Assembly (NCBI RefSeq): GCF_000372725.1
Contig: NW_005196379.1
Span: 66,247 to 130,246 of the forward strand
Length of the DNA: 64,000 bases
Direction: 5' to 3'
Origin: Emiliania huxleyi CCMP1516
Taxonomy: Eukaryota; Haptophyta; Isochrysidales; Noelaerhabdaceae
Shown piece by piece: positions 38,079 to 47,920 of the stretch; the first letter of the stretch is position 1; every line of letters begins with the position of its first letter. The notes under the pieces are model-generated. The model saw only the letters and a list, made by a program, of their open reading frames with translations, was not told where the DNA came from and ran no database searches. The translations under genes and the position numbers were made by a program.

Positions 38079-38810
38079 ATGCGCGACGCGAGCAGGGCTG
38101 TGCGCTGGCGCTGGCTATGTCCGCTTCTGCTACTGCCGGCCGGCGCCGTCCGCATCGGCAGCAGAGGCACCTGCCGACAAATTCGGTCTCGGCCTGCTGC
38201 CATTTCACCGACGGCGGATGACGAGGCCCGCGATCCACGTGCAGCTCCGCCGTGGATCACGGAGAACCAGGCGCTGCTCGATGAGCTGCGCGCCGCATCG
38301 ACGGCGGAGCCTAGGGCCGCCACCGCATCCACGTCGAGGCACGTCTCGCCGATCGTCAGCCTTGAGGCGCTCGAGGCGGCCATCGCGAGGGCCGACGCCG
38401 CCGGCCGCCTCGTCGCGGTAAAGTACTACAGCCCGCAGTGTCGTTCTTGCCTGCAGATTAAGCCGCTCTACGAGAGGGCCGCCGAGGGTGCCTTTGGCGA
38501 GCAGGTCGACTTCTACGAGGTCGACAGTTTCTGCGCGAGAGTGCTGTGCAGCCTCGCCAACATGCGCCTTCTGCCGACGGTGCAGGTCTACGGCCGAGGC
38601 GCGCTCCTCGATGCTCGCACCGTCAACAACAAGGTGCTCTACCTCGAGTTCGAGGCGGCGCTGGCGAAGGCGGTGCTCAGTCATTGCACGTTCTCGGTAG
38701 CGGGCGAGGCAGAGAGCGATGCGGCAGTCGCTGGTGCAGCACGGCCGGCGGCCTCATGGCCGGCGATCGGAGGCGGCAGCGGCGCGCACAGAATGGCTGG
38801 CCGGAGGTAA
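38079..38810 (+). CDS. Thioredoxin-like protein with targeting leader
   Basis: A 243-residue frame from ATG 38079. The N-terminus MRDASRAVRWRWLCPLLLLP is basic then hydrophobic, suggesting a signal peptide or the first part of a bipartite plastid presequence. Residues ~95-200 are a thioredoxin fold: VAVKYYSPQCRSCLQIKPLY with the CRSC active site (the usual Trp before the first Cys is Gln), VDFYEVDSF and the cis-Pro loop MRLLPTVQVYGRG. It should act as a disulfide reductase or isomerase. The apparent stop is at 38808-38810. The last codons overlap a strong splice donor (gaggtaagc), so the true C-terminus may lie in a further exon. Confidence 0.72.
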   Translation: MRDASRAVRWRWLCPLLLLPAGAVRIGSRGTCRQIRSRPAAISPTADDEARDPRAAPPWITENQALLDELRAASTAEPRAATASTSRHVSPIVSLEALEAAIARADAAGRLVAVKYYSPQCRSCLQIKPLYERAAEGAFGEQVDFYEVDSFCARVLCSLANMRLLPTVQVYGRGALLDARTVNNKVLYLEFEAALAKAVLSHCTFSVAGEAESDAAVAGAARPAASWPAIGGGSGAHRMAGRR

Positions 38811-40538
38811 GCATCCCCTCGCGTCGCGGACAATCGGGGTGATTGCCTCGACCAAGCAAGCTCATGTTTACTACTCACGCTTTGTGTTTTCTCTCTGCAT
38901 GCTGTCAGCGAAAATAAAAAAGCAAACGATCTGAGACTGAGTGACTGAGATGTGACTGCGCGAGACCCCTGGGCCTCGACCTCTTGCGAGCGGCCGCCGG
39001 CGCGCTCATATCGACGTCAGCGCCGGGGCAGCGCCAGCGGTCGCCGAACTATAACATAAGCGATTTCGGCGATATACTACCTCTGGGTACGGTACTCTCT
39101 CTCGGCCGACTGCACGCTAAAGGCTACACGCTCGCACACCACTTGCAGAGTGGCTCTCCCAGGCGCTCACCCCACCCGGTGGCACGCCAGGCCCCGGGCA
39201 GCCGGCCGTCACTCGCCTAAGCGCCTAAGCGGCCTAAGCGGGGGGTGCTTAGGGTGCTTAGGCGCTTAGGCGGCCCTTGCGAGCGTGGCGGCGTCGTAAT
39301 ACAAGTGACTCCGATGGCAATCATGATGCCCCTGCTAGTGTCATCGCTCAGAGAGCAGCCTCACGCACGTCCACTGTCTACCACTCGCACTGGCCCTGGT
39401 CGCACACTGCCACTGAGCTGCGCTGGTCCGCAAGCTGGTGCGGGAACTCAGCATCAGGTCGAGTCGAGGAAGATCGCGGAAGGTCAAGTCGAGCACTCTG
39501 TGGCCAGACTCAGATGCTTACAAGAGGGTGTCGTGAACGGACCCGGGAGGGTGGGTTACCCTCTTCCTACCCGATGCTTCGCTCATGCTTACCTATGAAT
39601 CACTGCAGTGAAAACATTTTGCGGGGGATTTTTTCGCCAGTCAATAGAGCATGAAAATACCTTTCAGACGGCACCTTTCTGTCCTCCAGAGTCGAAGAAC
39701 TCGACCGGTGGCTGGCCGCCAAAGTGGCTGGACGGCGCCGCGGCGCACACTGGTGAGCCGCGGAGCACACTGAGGGAGCTGTCCTCGGCGCAGCCGATCG
39801 GCTCCCACGGCCTGGGTGATGGCAGTGGCACTCTCTGAGGCTCCCTGATTTTTTCTGGTATTTGTTGAGCTCTCTCTGGTCACCTTCGCCGGGCGAGCCT
39901 GGCTCTCGCTGCACAGCGGCGCGACCCTCGGTGAGGCTGCCGATCGTCGAACTGGGCTTAGCTCTCAGTCAAGATATTGTGCATATGGTCGGTCTCTACA
40001 ATACCTTGGCTGAGCACGACCGATGAATCGGCAGCACGGAGACAGGAAGGCTCGCTGTGTGAGTCGGCCACGCAGAGGGTCGGAACCTGGGTCGCAAGAG
40101 CCATAGGACGAAGGAACGCCGAAGTATGTTCGCTCTCCGACGCCGCGCCGAGCGAAACCTTTTCCTTCGAAGCTCAGCGTCGTAGCCGGGCGAGCGGAAT
40201 AGGGGAGCCCTAGAGAGCACCTTGAGGCCGTTCAATAGAGCCCGTACTATAGTCGAGAGTCGCTCGCCGGCCGGCGCAGTGCTGCTCTGACCGCTCCGCC
40301 GGGCCGCCTCCGGGCCGCCGCGCCGCGGAGACGTGCACATAGGCAAGTTGGTATTTTCATATATGAACTTAAAAATAGTATTTGCTAGTCTAATCCTACT
40401 CATCACAACTCGCCAGGAACACCCCCACACTATAGGGTCATTGTGTAGCCCTGCTTAGAAGGAAAAGGTTTACTGCAAGGTCCGTATGGCTAAGTGTATG
40501 GCTCACCGTGTAGTCGGCCCTCGTCCGCTCTACACTCG
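38811..40538. other. Long non-coding region
   Basis: There is no convincing gene on either strand; open frames are short and of random composition. It contains the cctaagcg hairpin at 39214-39272 and two short segments sharing gtcaatagagc or ttcaatagagc (39640, 40230). Nothing else is recognised. Confidence 0.5.
39214..39272. other. Perfect 17-bp inverted repeat
   Basis: cgcctaagcgcctaagc (39214-39230) is exactly complemented at 39256-39272 with a 25-base loop rich in the same cctaagcg/gcttagg motif. Confidence 0.7.
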
Positions 40539-43500
40539 CTAGCCGACCGCAAAAAGCGCCGCAGTAGGGGTCGTCCTTGGGCCAATCGGTGGCCGCGCCG
40601 GCGGAGACAGTGGCGGCGGCATGGGCGGCGGGGGGCTCGGTGCAAATGGCTCTGGAGGCGCTCGCGGCTCGGGCGGCTCCGGCGATGGGGCGGGCGGCGC
40701 CTTCGGCTCGGGCGGCTCGGACGGTGCCGGTGGTGCCGGGGCTTGCGCGAGGCTGCCGCCCACGACGCAGCTCATGCCCACCCCGCCCCTGGGGCAGAGG
40801 CCGACCGGCGTGCCGGAGAGGTGGAGCAGGTCGACGGAGCGCATGTTGAGTGCGCCTGATATGACATGGATATGACATGAGAAGCTGTTGAGATTGTGCC
40901 GGTCGGCGGAGTGCACATGTGGAGAGATCGCCGGTGAAGTCGGTGCGCTCAACGTTGCACTCGGAGAGCTGAGAGTTGAGGAGGTTTGCTCCTGTGGCAA
41001 AGGGGCGGGATTCGCGGATCTTGACGCGCCCGAGGGTGTGCAGTGAGAGGCGGGTGGAGCAGGGTGGGCGGAGGGGAGAGTGGGGGAGGGCCGTGGCAGC
41101 GCGCCGCGAAACGAGGCGCCGGCGAGTGCGGTGCGGATGAAGTCGACCTCCGAGAAGCGGGCCGCGGAGAAGTCAGCGCCTGGTGTGCATGGGGGCGCCA
41201 GAGGAGGTGGTGGCGCTGCACGAGGGTGTGATGTACGGGCGGGCTGGCCCTAGGGCTGGCCTCTGTGCGTGCGACAGGGCCTCTCGTGTGCACGTGGGTG
41301 GTGTGCGACCGCTGCGTCGGCAGTGCGTCGCACCCGTGGCAAGCGATCGGTCGAACTCGGAGAGGGAGATGGTGGCGGAGCGGAAGGAGGCGTTGACGAG
41401 GGAAGCCTCGATGAGGGCGACCTCCTCGAGGCGGACGTGGTCGAAGCGGATGCGGTCGAGCTGCGCGCCTGCGCGGGTGACATCGCGGGTGGAGGGAGGA
41501 GGAGGAGCTCAGTGCCATATCATAGCCTGCCACAACGGGCGGGATGGCGGAAAGCCGCGCGCCGAGGAAGTCGACGGCGGCGAAGGTTGCGCCGGCGAGT
41601 ATCGTCGACGGCGAGAGGAGGATCCCTGGGGGGCGGGCGGCGGGGAGAGGTTGCCTGCTGCTTAAGGGCGTGGGGGGAAGGGGGGGGGGGAAACCCTTCC
41701 CCAGGGGTGTTTCCCCCCAGGGTTCAATCGGCGCGTTGGCCTGTCGCCTGGAACGGGGCGGCCCCCCTCCAGTTCCCCGAGGGGGAAAAAAGNNNNNNNN
41801 NNNNNNNNNNNNNNNNNNNNNNNNNNNNNNNNNNNNNNNNNNNNNNNNNNNNNNNNNNNNNNNNNNNNNNNNNNNNNNNNNNNNNNNNNNNNAGGTGCGC
41901 GCCCTCGAGCTCCGAGTGGGAGAAGGTTGCGTTTGCGAGGACGGAGGCGCGCAGCGAGAGGCGCGGCAGCACGCACCTCTCGAAGGAGGCGCCGGTCAGG
42001 TCCGCGCCGTCGAAGAGTACCCCTGCGGCAGGTCCTAGAGCCAGTCCTCGCGGGCCGGGGGGCGTGGAGAGGGGCGTGGAGAGGGGCGGGGAGAGGGGCG
42101 GGGAGAGGGGCGGGGAGAGGGGCGGGGAGAGGGGCGGGGGGAGGGGCGGGGAGAGGGGCGGGGGGAGGGGCGGGGAGAGGGGCGGGAGGGGTGAGGGCCT
42201 GACGAGTCTTGGATGCTGCTCAGGGTGTCTAGGAAGTGTCTAGGAGGTGTCTAGGAAGTGTCGAGCCTGACGAGTCTTGGATGCTGCTCAGGGTGTCTAG
42301 GAAGTGTCTAGGAAGTGTCTAGGAAGTGTCGAGCCTGACGAGTCTTGGATGCTGCTCAGGGTGGCGCCCTTGAGGCTCGCCTCGCGGAAGAGCGAGTCCG
42401 TGAGCGAGCCGACGACGCCGCCGCCGCCCAGCTGTGCGGCGGCGAGCGAGGCATGGGTGAAGTCTGCTCGCTCGAAGAGGGCGCCGGTCGCCGCGACGCG
42501 CGTGAGGCTCGCGCCGACGAATGAGGCCTTGTGGGCGACTGCGCGGTGGAGTGTTGCTCCGTCGAGCGTCGCGCAGTCGAGCACGGCTTCTGAGGGGTGG
42601 GGGTGGGTGGGTGGGTGGGTTGAGGTGTGGGGAGAGAGGTGTGGGGGGAGAGGTGTGGGGGGAGAGGCGGGGAGACGAGGAGGGGAGGCGCGGTGCCGGG
42701 AGAGCAGAGAAGGACACGTCAAGCTGCAGTTTGGCGCTGCCGAGGAGCTGTGGGTGCGTGGTGTGTGTGTGTTGGGGGGCGGGGGGGGGGTGCGTGTGTG
42801 TGGGGTGTGCGTGCGTGCGTGCGTGTGTGTGTGGTGTGAGTGTGCGTGCGCGTGTGTGCGCGCGGCCTGACAGGTCGATGCCGTCGAGGTTGGCGCCCGT
42901 CAGGTTGGCGCCTGGCGAGGGCCACCGCGGCGGGCGCTGGCGTTCGCGTTGTGGGGGAGAGGCGGGGGAGGAGGGAGATAGGCGGGGGAGGATGAGAGGC
43001 GGGGGAGGAGGGAGATAGGCGGGGGAGGATGAGAGGCGGGGGAGGAGGGAGATAGGCGGGGGAGGATGAGAGGCGGGGGAGGAGGGAGATAGGCGGGGGA
43101 GGATGAGAGGCGGGGGAGGAGGGAGATAGGCGGGGGAGGATGAGAGGCGGGGGAGGAGGGAGATAGGCGGGGGAGGATGAGAGGCGGGGGAGGAGGGAGA
43201 TAGACGGGGGAGGATGAGAGGCGGGGGAGGAGGGAGATAGGCGGGGGAAGAGGGAAGGGGGGGAGGTGCGGAGGGAAGGCGGAGAGAGGGGTGCGCGCGG
43301 GCTGTGGATGCGGAAAAGCGCCCCGCAAGTCGAGGCCAGACAGCGCTGCGCATCCGCCGGCAGCAAACTGCGCGTGTGGCCCGACGAGGCGGTAGCAGCG
43401 CGTCTGCTCCTCGACCGGCACCGGCGCCGGCGCAGCCGAGCCGGTCGGCATGCCAACTGGTCCGGTCGCCGGCAGCGCTGCCTGCCTGCTCCACGTCGCT

Positions 43501-43814
43501 CCCCCGCCACCCGACAAGCCCAGCGGCACCGACAAGCCCAGCGTGCCCAGCGGCATGCCGAGTGGCGGCGCACGCACAGCTGGGATGGGGAGCCAAGCGA
43601 GGGCGGGGTCGGCTGCCACCCGCCCCGCACCCACTGGCGCCGCACCCACCCGCCCCGCACCCACCGGCGCCGCACGCCCCGCCCCTTGAGCAGACGTCGG
43701 GGCCTGCAGCTGCCGACGGCCTGCAGCTGCCGGCGGCGTGGTCGGGGCGGGAGCAGCGGCCTTGGCAGCGGCCTCGAGTGCAGAGACTCGGGTCTCGGCG
43801 TCGTACGGCGGCAT
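40539..43814 (-). CDS. Pentapeptide-repeat protein with Pro-rich tail
   Basis: A multi-exon minus-strand gene from ATG 43814 (MPPYDAETRVSALEAAAKAA) to the stop at 40539. After a Pro/Ala/Gly-rich N-terminus come CAALSGLDLRGA and GANLTGANLDGIDLSG, then LDCATLDGATLHRAVAHKAS, ALFERADFTHASLAAAQL and LFREASLKGATLSSIQDSS (42590-42340). Next come LSLRASVLANATFSHSELEG (before the N gap), LAGATFAAVDFLGARLSAI, LEEVALIEASLVNASFRSAT, FSAARFSEVDFIRTALAGAS and GANLLNSQLSECNVERTDFT. These are A(D/N)LxX-type pentapeptide repeats that form a right-handed quadrilateral helix. The C-terminus is strongly Pro/Glu-rich (EPPEPKAPPAPSPEPPEP). Exons are short and separated by minisatellite introns. Role unknown. A 100-N gap interrupts the gene. 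Confidence 0.75.
41793..41892. other. Scaffold gap, 100 N
   Basis: A 100-base placeholder within the pentapeptide-repeat gene, between the LANATFSHSELEGA exon and the ILAGATFAAVDFLGA exon. Confidence 0.95.
42055..42190 (+). repeat. ~14-bp intronic minisatellite (gagaggggcgggga)
   Basis: About nine copies of a 14-base unit with g/a variants, in an intron of the pentapeptide-repeat gene. Confidence 0.85.
42201..42356 (-). repeat. 68-bp units duplicating an exon end and donor
   Basis: Copies start at 42201, 42269 and 42337. On the minus strand each contains the exon end agcagcatccaagactcg followed by tcag and a GC donor (gctcgacac). The copy at 42337 is the real exon; the others lie in the intron. 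Confidence 0.85.
42950..43256 (+). repeat. 37-bp intronic minisatellite, ~8 copies
   Basis: The unit starts gataggcgggggaggatgag and continues with a degenerate half-unit aggcgggggaggaggga. It lies in an intron of the pentapeptide-repeat gene. Copies are almost identical, implying recent expansion. Confidence 0.9.
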
Positions 43815-43846
43815 GCCTATGAATGCTCAATCATTGGTCACTGTGG

Positions 43847-44485
43847 CTAAGGACTCAGTCCCGGCGTCGTCTCGCGGCAGTGGCCGATGCAGCGAGGAGC
43901 GAGGCGCGAGCCAATCCAGGGAGGAAGAGAGGGCGGCAGGGCGGGAGGGGGGGGAGGTGCGGGCGGCGGAGCGGGCGGCGGCAGAGGCGGAGGAGGCAAG
44001 GGAGGGGGTGGTGGCGGCGGCGGGGGTGGCGGCGGCGAGGGCGGCGGCGGCGGCGAGGGTGGCGGCGGCGGCGCGGGAGGCGGCTGAAGTGGCTGTGGCG
44101 GCGGCGGCGGCGGCGGCGGCCGTGGTGGCGTGGGCGGCGGCGCGGGCGGTGGCGGCGGAGGAGGAGGGAGGGGAGAGGGAGTCTGCCATAGGCGGCCCGC
44201 GCTGACTCGGCCTGTCGGCGGCGTCGAGAGAGAAGCTTGCCGTTTGACAAAGCAGACGGCGAAAAAGGATCCCGGCAGCGGGAGGGAGTGAGCGATCGGC
44301 TGCGTGTGCAGCTTGCAGCGCGTCACCGTGCCCGCCCGACTCGACCTGCGGGACTCGGACACCTGCACAAACTCGTACCTGACAACACGTGTCGGACGGT
44401 GACTGCAGAGAGGCGGCACAGGCATCCGACAGATTTGTCTCACAGCGGCGCCCGGTGCAGGCCGACTGCCATCCGCAGCGCGCAC
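43847..44485 (-). CDS. Proline-rich ORF, doubtful
   Basis: A minus-strand frame reads VVRYEFVQVSESRRSSRAGT, then LPLPGSFFAVCFVKRQASLS and a ~110-residue poly-Pro/Ser region. A neighbouring frame upstream (from ~44703, LRNVVSVNHKVKWEPPGGKQ, then AIKGAKLHAFDELWNIEVS) might be a first exon. Poly-Pro frames arise easily from (GGC)n-type DNA, so the C-terminal part may not be translated. No family recognised. Confidence 0.3.
   Translation of the reverse strand: MRAADGSRPAPGAAVRQICRMPVPPLCSHRPTRVVRYEFVQVSESRRSSRAGTVTRCKLHTQPIAHSLPLPGSFFAVCFVKRQASLSTPPTGRVSAGRLWQTPSPLPPPPPPPPAPPPTPPRPPPPPPPPQPLQPPPAPPPPPSPPPPPSPPPPPPPPPPPPLPPPPLPPPAPPPAPPPPPALPPSLPPWIGSRLAPRCIGHCRETTPGLSP
43940..44165 (+). repeat. 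(GGC/GGA)n low-complexity tract
   Basis: A long trinucleotide-like tract (ggcggcggcg with gga and ggt variants) that keeps several frames open on both strands. Confidence 0.8.
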
Positions 44486-44822
44486 GGCAATGCCGTTCCT
44501 GTGCGGTGCCGCGCTGGTGAGAGCGACGAATTGAGTGCGCGTCGGCGAGCCGGTGGGGCAGACACCTCGATGTTCCAGAGCTCATCAAAAGCGTGCAGCT
44601 TGGCGCCCTTTATCGCACAGCCGCCTTGTTTACCTCCCGGCGGCTCCCACTTCACTTTGTGGTTGACGGAGACGACGTTCCGTAGGAAGGCCGGTAAAGT
44701 CATCGGCGCACGGCAGCGGCTTTAAGAAGAGACGACGAGCACAAGCGGCGCCAGCGGCGCCGGCGTGTGGACGCCGTGCAAGCGAAAAAGAATTTTCCGA
44801 GCAAGCTCCCGCGCACAACAGT

Positions 44823-44895
44823 CAACACTGGGCACGGGACTGGCTCGCAAAAAGAATGTTAGTGCCGGTGCGCGCCAGTCCCGTGCCCAGTGTTG
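44823..44895. repeat. Family C: 21-bp perfect inverted repeat
   Basis: Arms 44823-44843 and 44875-44895 (caacactgggcacgggactg plus one base) are exactly inverted around a 31-base loop. Each flank carries gcgaaaaagaatttt. Related pieces occur at ~47688-47760 and ~3838. Confidence 0.8.
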
Positions 44896-45525
44896 TGCGA
44901 AAAAGAATTTTACCATTCTCAACCTTATTATTTGCCTGTGCCCCTGGTCGTCCTTCCAAAATCCTGCTCGTGCAGGTGGGGACCCTGTCCTCCTCCCCTA
45001 TCCCTCGTTGTCTGTTTTCTTTCTTTGCCTCCACCACCCTCGCCGCCCGCCCACCACCGTGGGAGTGCCGCCCGCGCTGGCGGCGAACAGCTCTTGCCTC
45101 CTCTCGCTCCTCTCTCCCCCTCCACACATGCTCCTGGCGTTTGTGCGGTGTGTGCCGTACCGGCCGCCGCCGGCCACGATTGGCCGTCACGGCTAAAGTA
45201 ACATGGTGGTTTGCACGATGCATGGTGGATGGCTTTAGATGTGCAGGGGGTTACCGAGCAGTGTGCGGCCGCTCCAGCTGGGGCTTGAGCATGCTGCTGC
45301 CCTGTGGTAGAGCACAGGTAGAGAGGGCTTTCAGGAAACCAACCCATCCCAGCTTCGACGTCGTTGCCCGGGCATGCGGATGCGGGTATTGGGCCAGGTA
45401 CCAATTTTGTCGAATTTATTTCAAAATCTGCAGGCGCGGAGCGCCTGCGAAAATTTTGAAGAAATTTGCAGTCGGGCCTGATTTTCATCAAGATCTTTCA
45501 AATTTGCGGTGTGGAGTTGGGGGGT

Positions 45526-45596
45526 GGGTTAGGTTAGGGTTATTAGGGCTAGAGGGTTAGGGTTAGGGTTAGGGTTAGGGTTAGGGCCAGGGTTAG
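45526..45596 (+). repeat. Interstitial telomere-type repeat (TTAGGG)n
   Basis: About eight ttaggg units, some degenerate, followed by ccagggttagtcttgttgtg. Confidence 0.9.
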
Positions 45597-45692
45597 TCTT
45601 GTTGTGTCTGTATATGCCAGCGTTGCAGGGTTCTGCGCTGGGATCTGGCCCCACAGCGCCGACGACTATAAGACTCAGCCCCGCACGCTGAC

Positions 45693-45732
45693 CTAGGGTT
45701 AGGGTTAGGGTTAGGGTTATGGTTAGGGTTAG
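45693..45732 (+). repeat. Second interstitial telomere-type tract
   Basis: About six ttaggg units followed by gttagtcttcttgtgtttg, a diverged copy of the sequence that follows the first tract. The tract and its 3' flank are thus duplicated in tandem. Confidence 0.9.
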
Positions 45733-46395
45733 TCTTCTTGTGTTTGTATGCCAGCGTTGCAGAGTTCTGCGCTGGGATCTGGCCCCAGCACCAACGAGTA
45801 AGACTCAGCCCCGCACGCTGACCCCACCAAATGCCGCCTCAGGGCGCCAGCCACCTCTTACACGCGGCCGGCGCCCTCTCGCGGCAAAAGGGTCTCAAGA
45901 GCGAGCGGGCAGAGTCGCGATGTCTGCGCACCCGCGTGCCGATGGGCGGCACACGCAACCGAGAGAGGCCCTGTCGCGCCGCCAGTAGCGTTCTCCGCAC
46001 TCCCCACGCCACCAAATGTGCCGCCTCAGGGCGCCAGCCACCTCTTCATGCGGGAGATGTGGCTGTAATATGCTGGACGCGTTGCGTCTATCATGTATCA
46101 AAAGGCGAAGTCCGAAGATGAAAGGTGTTCTCAATGCGCTCCTGAATAAATAAAACGGACACCTCTATTAGGCGATGGGCAAAAAGGAGCAGGCCCGCCC
46201 CCAACGCGCTCCTGCACGGAGGTATAGTTTTTGTGTGCCACTCCGCAAGTAAAAATCTGGCGGGACAAATCCATCCATAGAATACAGGACCCGAGAGTGG
46301 GAAGCTGAGTAGTAGAACTCTGGCACTGGAAGCTGTGTAGCATGCACGGTGTAGTAGTAGATATGCCAACATGCGAGAGATGTCAGAGCTCAGAC

Positions 46396-47562
46396 TCAGA
46401 GGGCGTGGAGACCTCGGGAGCCCGGCTCAGCCCGGCTGCCGTAGCCTGCTCTGCCCACTGCGCTCACGAGCCGCGTATTCCGCCTGTGTTGCGCTGTGTG
46501 AGTTTGCACGATGCTGAGATCGGCGCTGGCGGCGAATGCGCTCCAATTGCCGCGGGCCCACTTGAGCCCTGCCTTGTCCGTTGCACAGCCGACGAGCGTC
46601 TCGCCGACGGTGCCCCTTCCGAGGCAAGTGCAAATCTGCCACCGCCGAGGGTAGTGGTCCTTCCCACCCTCGTACCCGCCGTAGAACTTGCTCGTCGCCG
46701 TTGCGGCGGTCGCTTTGCTCTGGATTCCACTGTCAACGGGATTGACAGCCAGCGCTCGCGCCTCTGCAGCAGCCTGCAGGTGCTTTGGTCGCCGAATATT
46801 TTCCACGCTCCGAGTGTGCAGGTGACCTCTGAGCGCCGTGGGAGTGCTGCCTGCGCCCCTTGCGAAATGATTGAAGACTAAGTCGCAGCCTTCCCCGCCC
46901 GTCACGCGCATGAGCGAGGCGTAGCTCTGATTGAGCACCGCGACAAACTCAGCATTCAGTGCGCGCGACATGCTGGCAACGTTGGTCAGCACGTAGTATG
47001 GCTTCTGGAGCACCCACTTGCCGCGCTGGCTCAGGGTGTATCTCCTTGAGTAGAAGCGGTAACCATCTTTGCTGCACAGCCGTGGAGTGGTGCCGTAAAA
47101 GCTTGGGCGCAGTGGCGCGGAGCGGAAAGGGTTTGGTCGCGACGTGCGCGCATACTCGGGGAAGCCAGGCTCGGCGCACACACTCTGCACAAGAGCTTGC
47201 AGGAGCGCAGCTTTCGGCAACAGGTCGTCGTCGAGGTGCAGGAGCACGTTGTTCCGAGCGTGCTTGCTCGCTACCACGTACCGGTGCGCGCAGCCGAGCG
47301 CGTCGTTGATGCGCACCGAGTCCACATGAACAATCCGGCGCACGTCACACGAGGCGCATGCCGCCAGAACTCGGGGAGACATGTTTGGGGCCTCGTTCAA
47401 ACTATCAAAGGTGGCGTGTGACACGATGATCTCCGAGCCAGGCACTCGCAGCGCCTCTTGCTGTAGGAGCGCGATGAGGAGAACGTGCAGCGTCGGGCCG
47501 CGACTGGCGCTCGGCACAACCACGCTGAGGCCGGTGCGTTCAGCGCAGCGATTGTGGGGCAT
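46396..47562 (-). CDS. GT64/exostosin-like glycosyltransferase
   Basis: An intronless 388-residue frame from ATG 47562. It opens LSVVVPSASRGPTLHVLLIA (first nucleotide-sugar strand), followed by the metal-binding acidic motif in NNVLLHLDDDLLPKAALLQA, then RSAPLRPSFYGTTPRL, the conserved LQKPYYVLTNVASMSRALN and GGEGCDLVFNHFARGA. The layout resembles the GT64 domain of exostosin/EXTL enzymes, retaining-type transferases in the Golgi that act in polysaccharide assembly. No signal peptide or membrane anchor is visible at this start, so an upstream exon may be missing; family C repeats lie ~130 bases upstream. The C-terminal ~100 residues are basic and less ordered. Confidence 0.68.
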   Translation of the reverse strand: MPHNRCAERTGLSVVVPSASRGPTLHVLLIALLQQEALRVPGSEIIVSHATFDSLNEAPNMSPRVLAACASCDVRRIVHVDSVRINDALGCAHRYVVASKHARNNVLLHLDDDLLPKAALLQALVQSVCAEPGFPEYARTSRPNPFRSAPLRPSFYGTTPRLCSKDGYRFYSRRYTLSQRGKWVLQKPYYVLTNVASMSRALNAEFVAVLNQSYASLMRVTGGEGCDLVFNHFARGAGSTPTALRGHLHTRSVENIRRPKHLQAAAEARALAVNPVDSGIQSKATAATATSKFYGGYEGGKDHYPRRWQICTCLGRGTVGETLVGCATDKAGLKWARGNWSAFAASADLSIVQTHTAQHRRNTRLVSAVGRAGYGSRAEPGSRGLHAL

Positions 47563-47920
47563 GGGTCAGTGCCGCCAGCCTATGGCACGGCTCTGCCAGC
47601 TGACAGAAGCGGAGCAGGCGAGCAGATCACGCCGAGGCCAAACTCCCGGTTACTTGGTCGGCGGGCGCTTTGATGATGTGAGATGAAAAAGAATTTTATG
47701 CCCGGTGTTGTGCGAAAAAGAATTCTACGATACAGTCCCGTGCCCAGTGTTGTGTGAAAAGGAACATACAGAGAAAAGAATTTTAGAACGCTCCCTGAAG
47801 AACGGGACTGGCACGGCGAAGCTGCAGCTGCCCCAATGGCAATGCAGTGATACTGATAACGGCTCTCTGAGCCTTTTCAACCATATCTGACTGTATCATC
47901 GTACATCGATATTGGAAAGG
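47563..47920. other. Intergenic with family C repeats
   Basis: Contains several aaaaagaattttatg/aaaaagaattctacg motifs and cagtcccgtgcccagtgttg (47730-47755), matching the arms at 44.8 kb. No ORF. Confidence 0.6.

Larger units (their letters stand above)
44704..46395. other. Non-coding region with repeats and telomere-type DNA
   Basis: There is no convincing gene. It contains family C inverted repeats (44823-44895), two telomeric-type tracts within a duplicated ~170-bp segment, and a ~45-bp segment (starting accaaatg, then gccgcctcagggcgcc) duplicated at 45828 and 46013. It looks like an old rearrangement site. Confidence 0.5.

Noticed and set aside
42950-43256. Regular direct repeats resembling a CRISPR array
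   Set aside because: Units are contiguous with no unique spacers, and the tract lies in an intron of a eukaryotic gene; it is a minisatellite. The same applies to 16139-16233, 51794-51915 and 52310-52556.
43738-44205. Plus-strand Ala/Glu-rich frame
   Set aside because: It follows from the (GGC/GGA)n tract and overlaps the minus-strand genes; no domain or start context.
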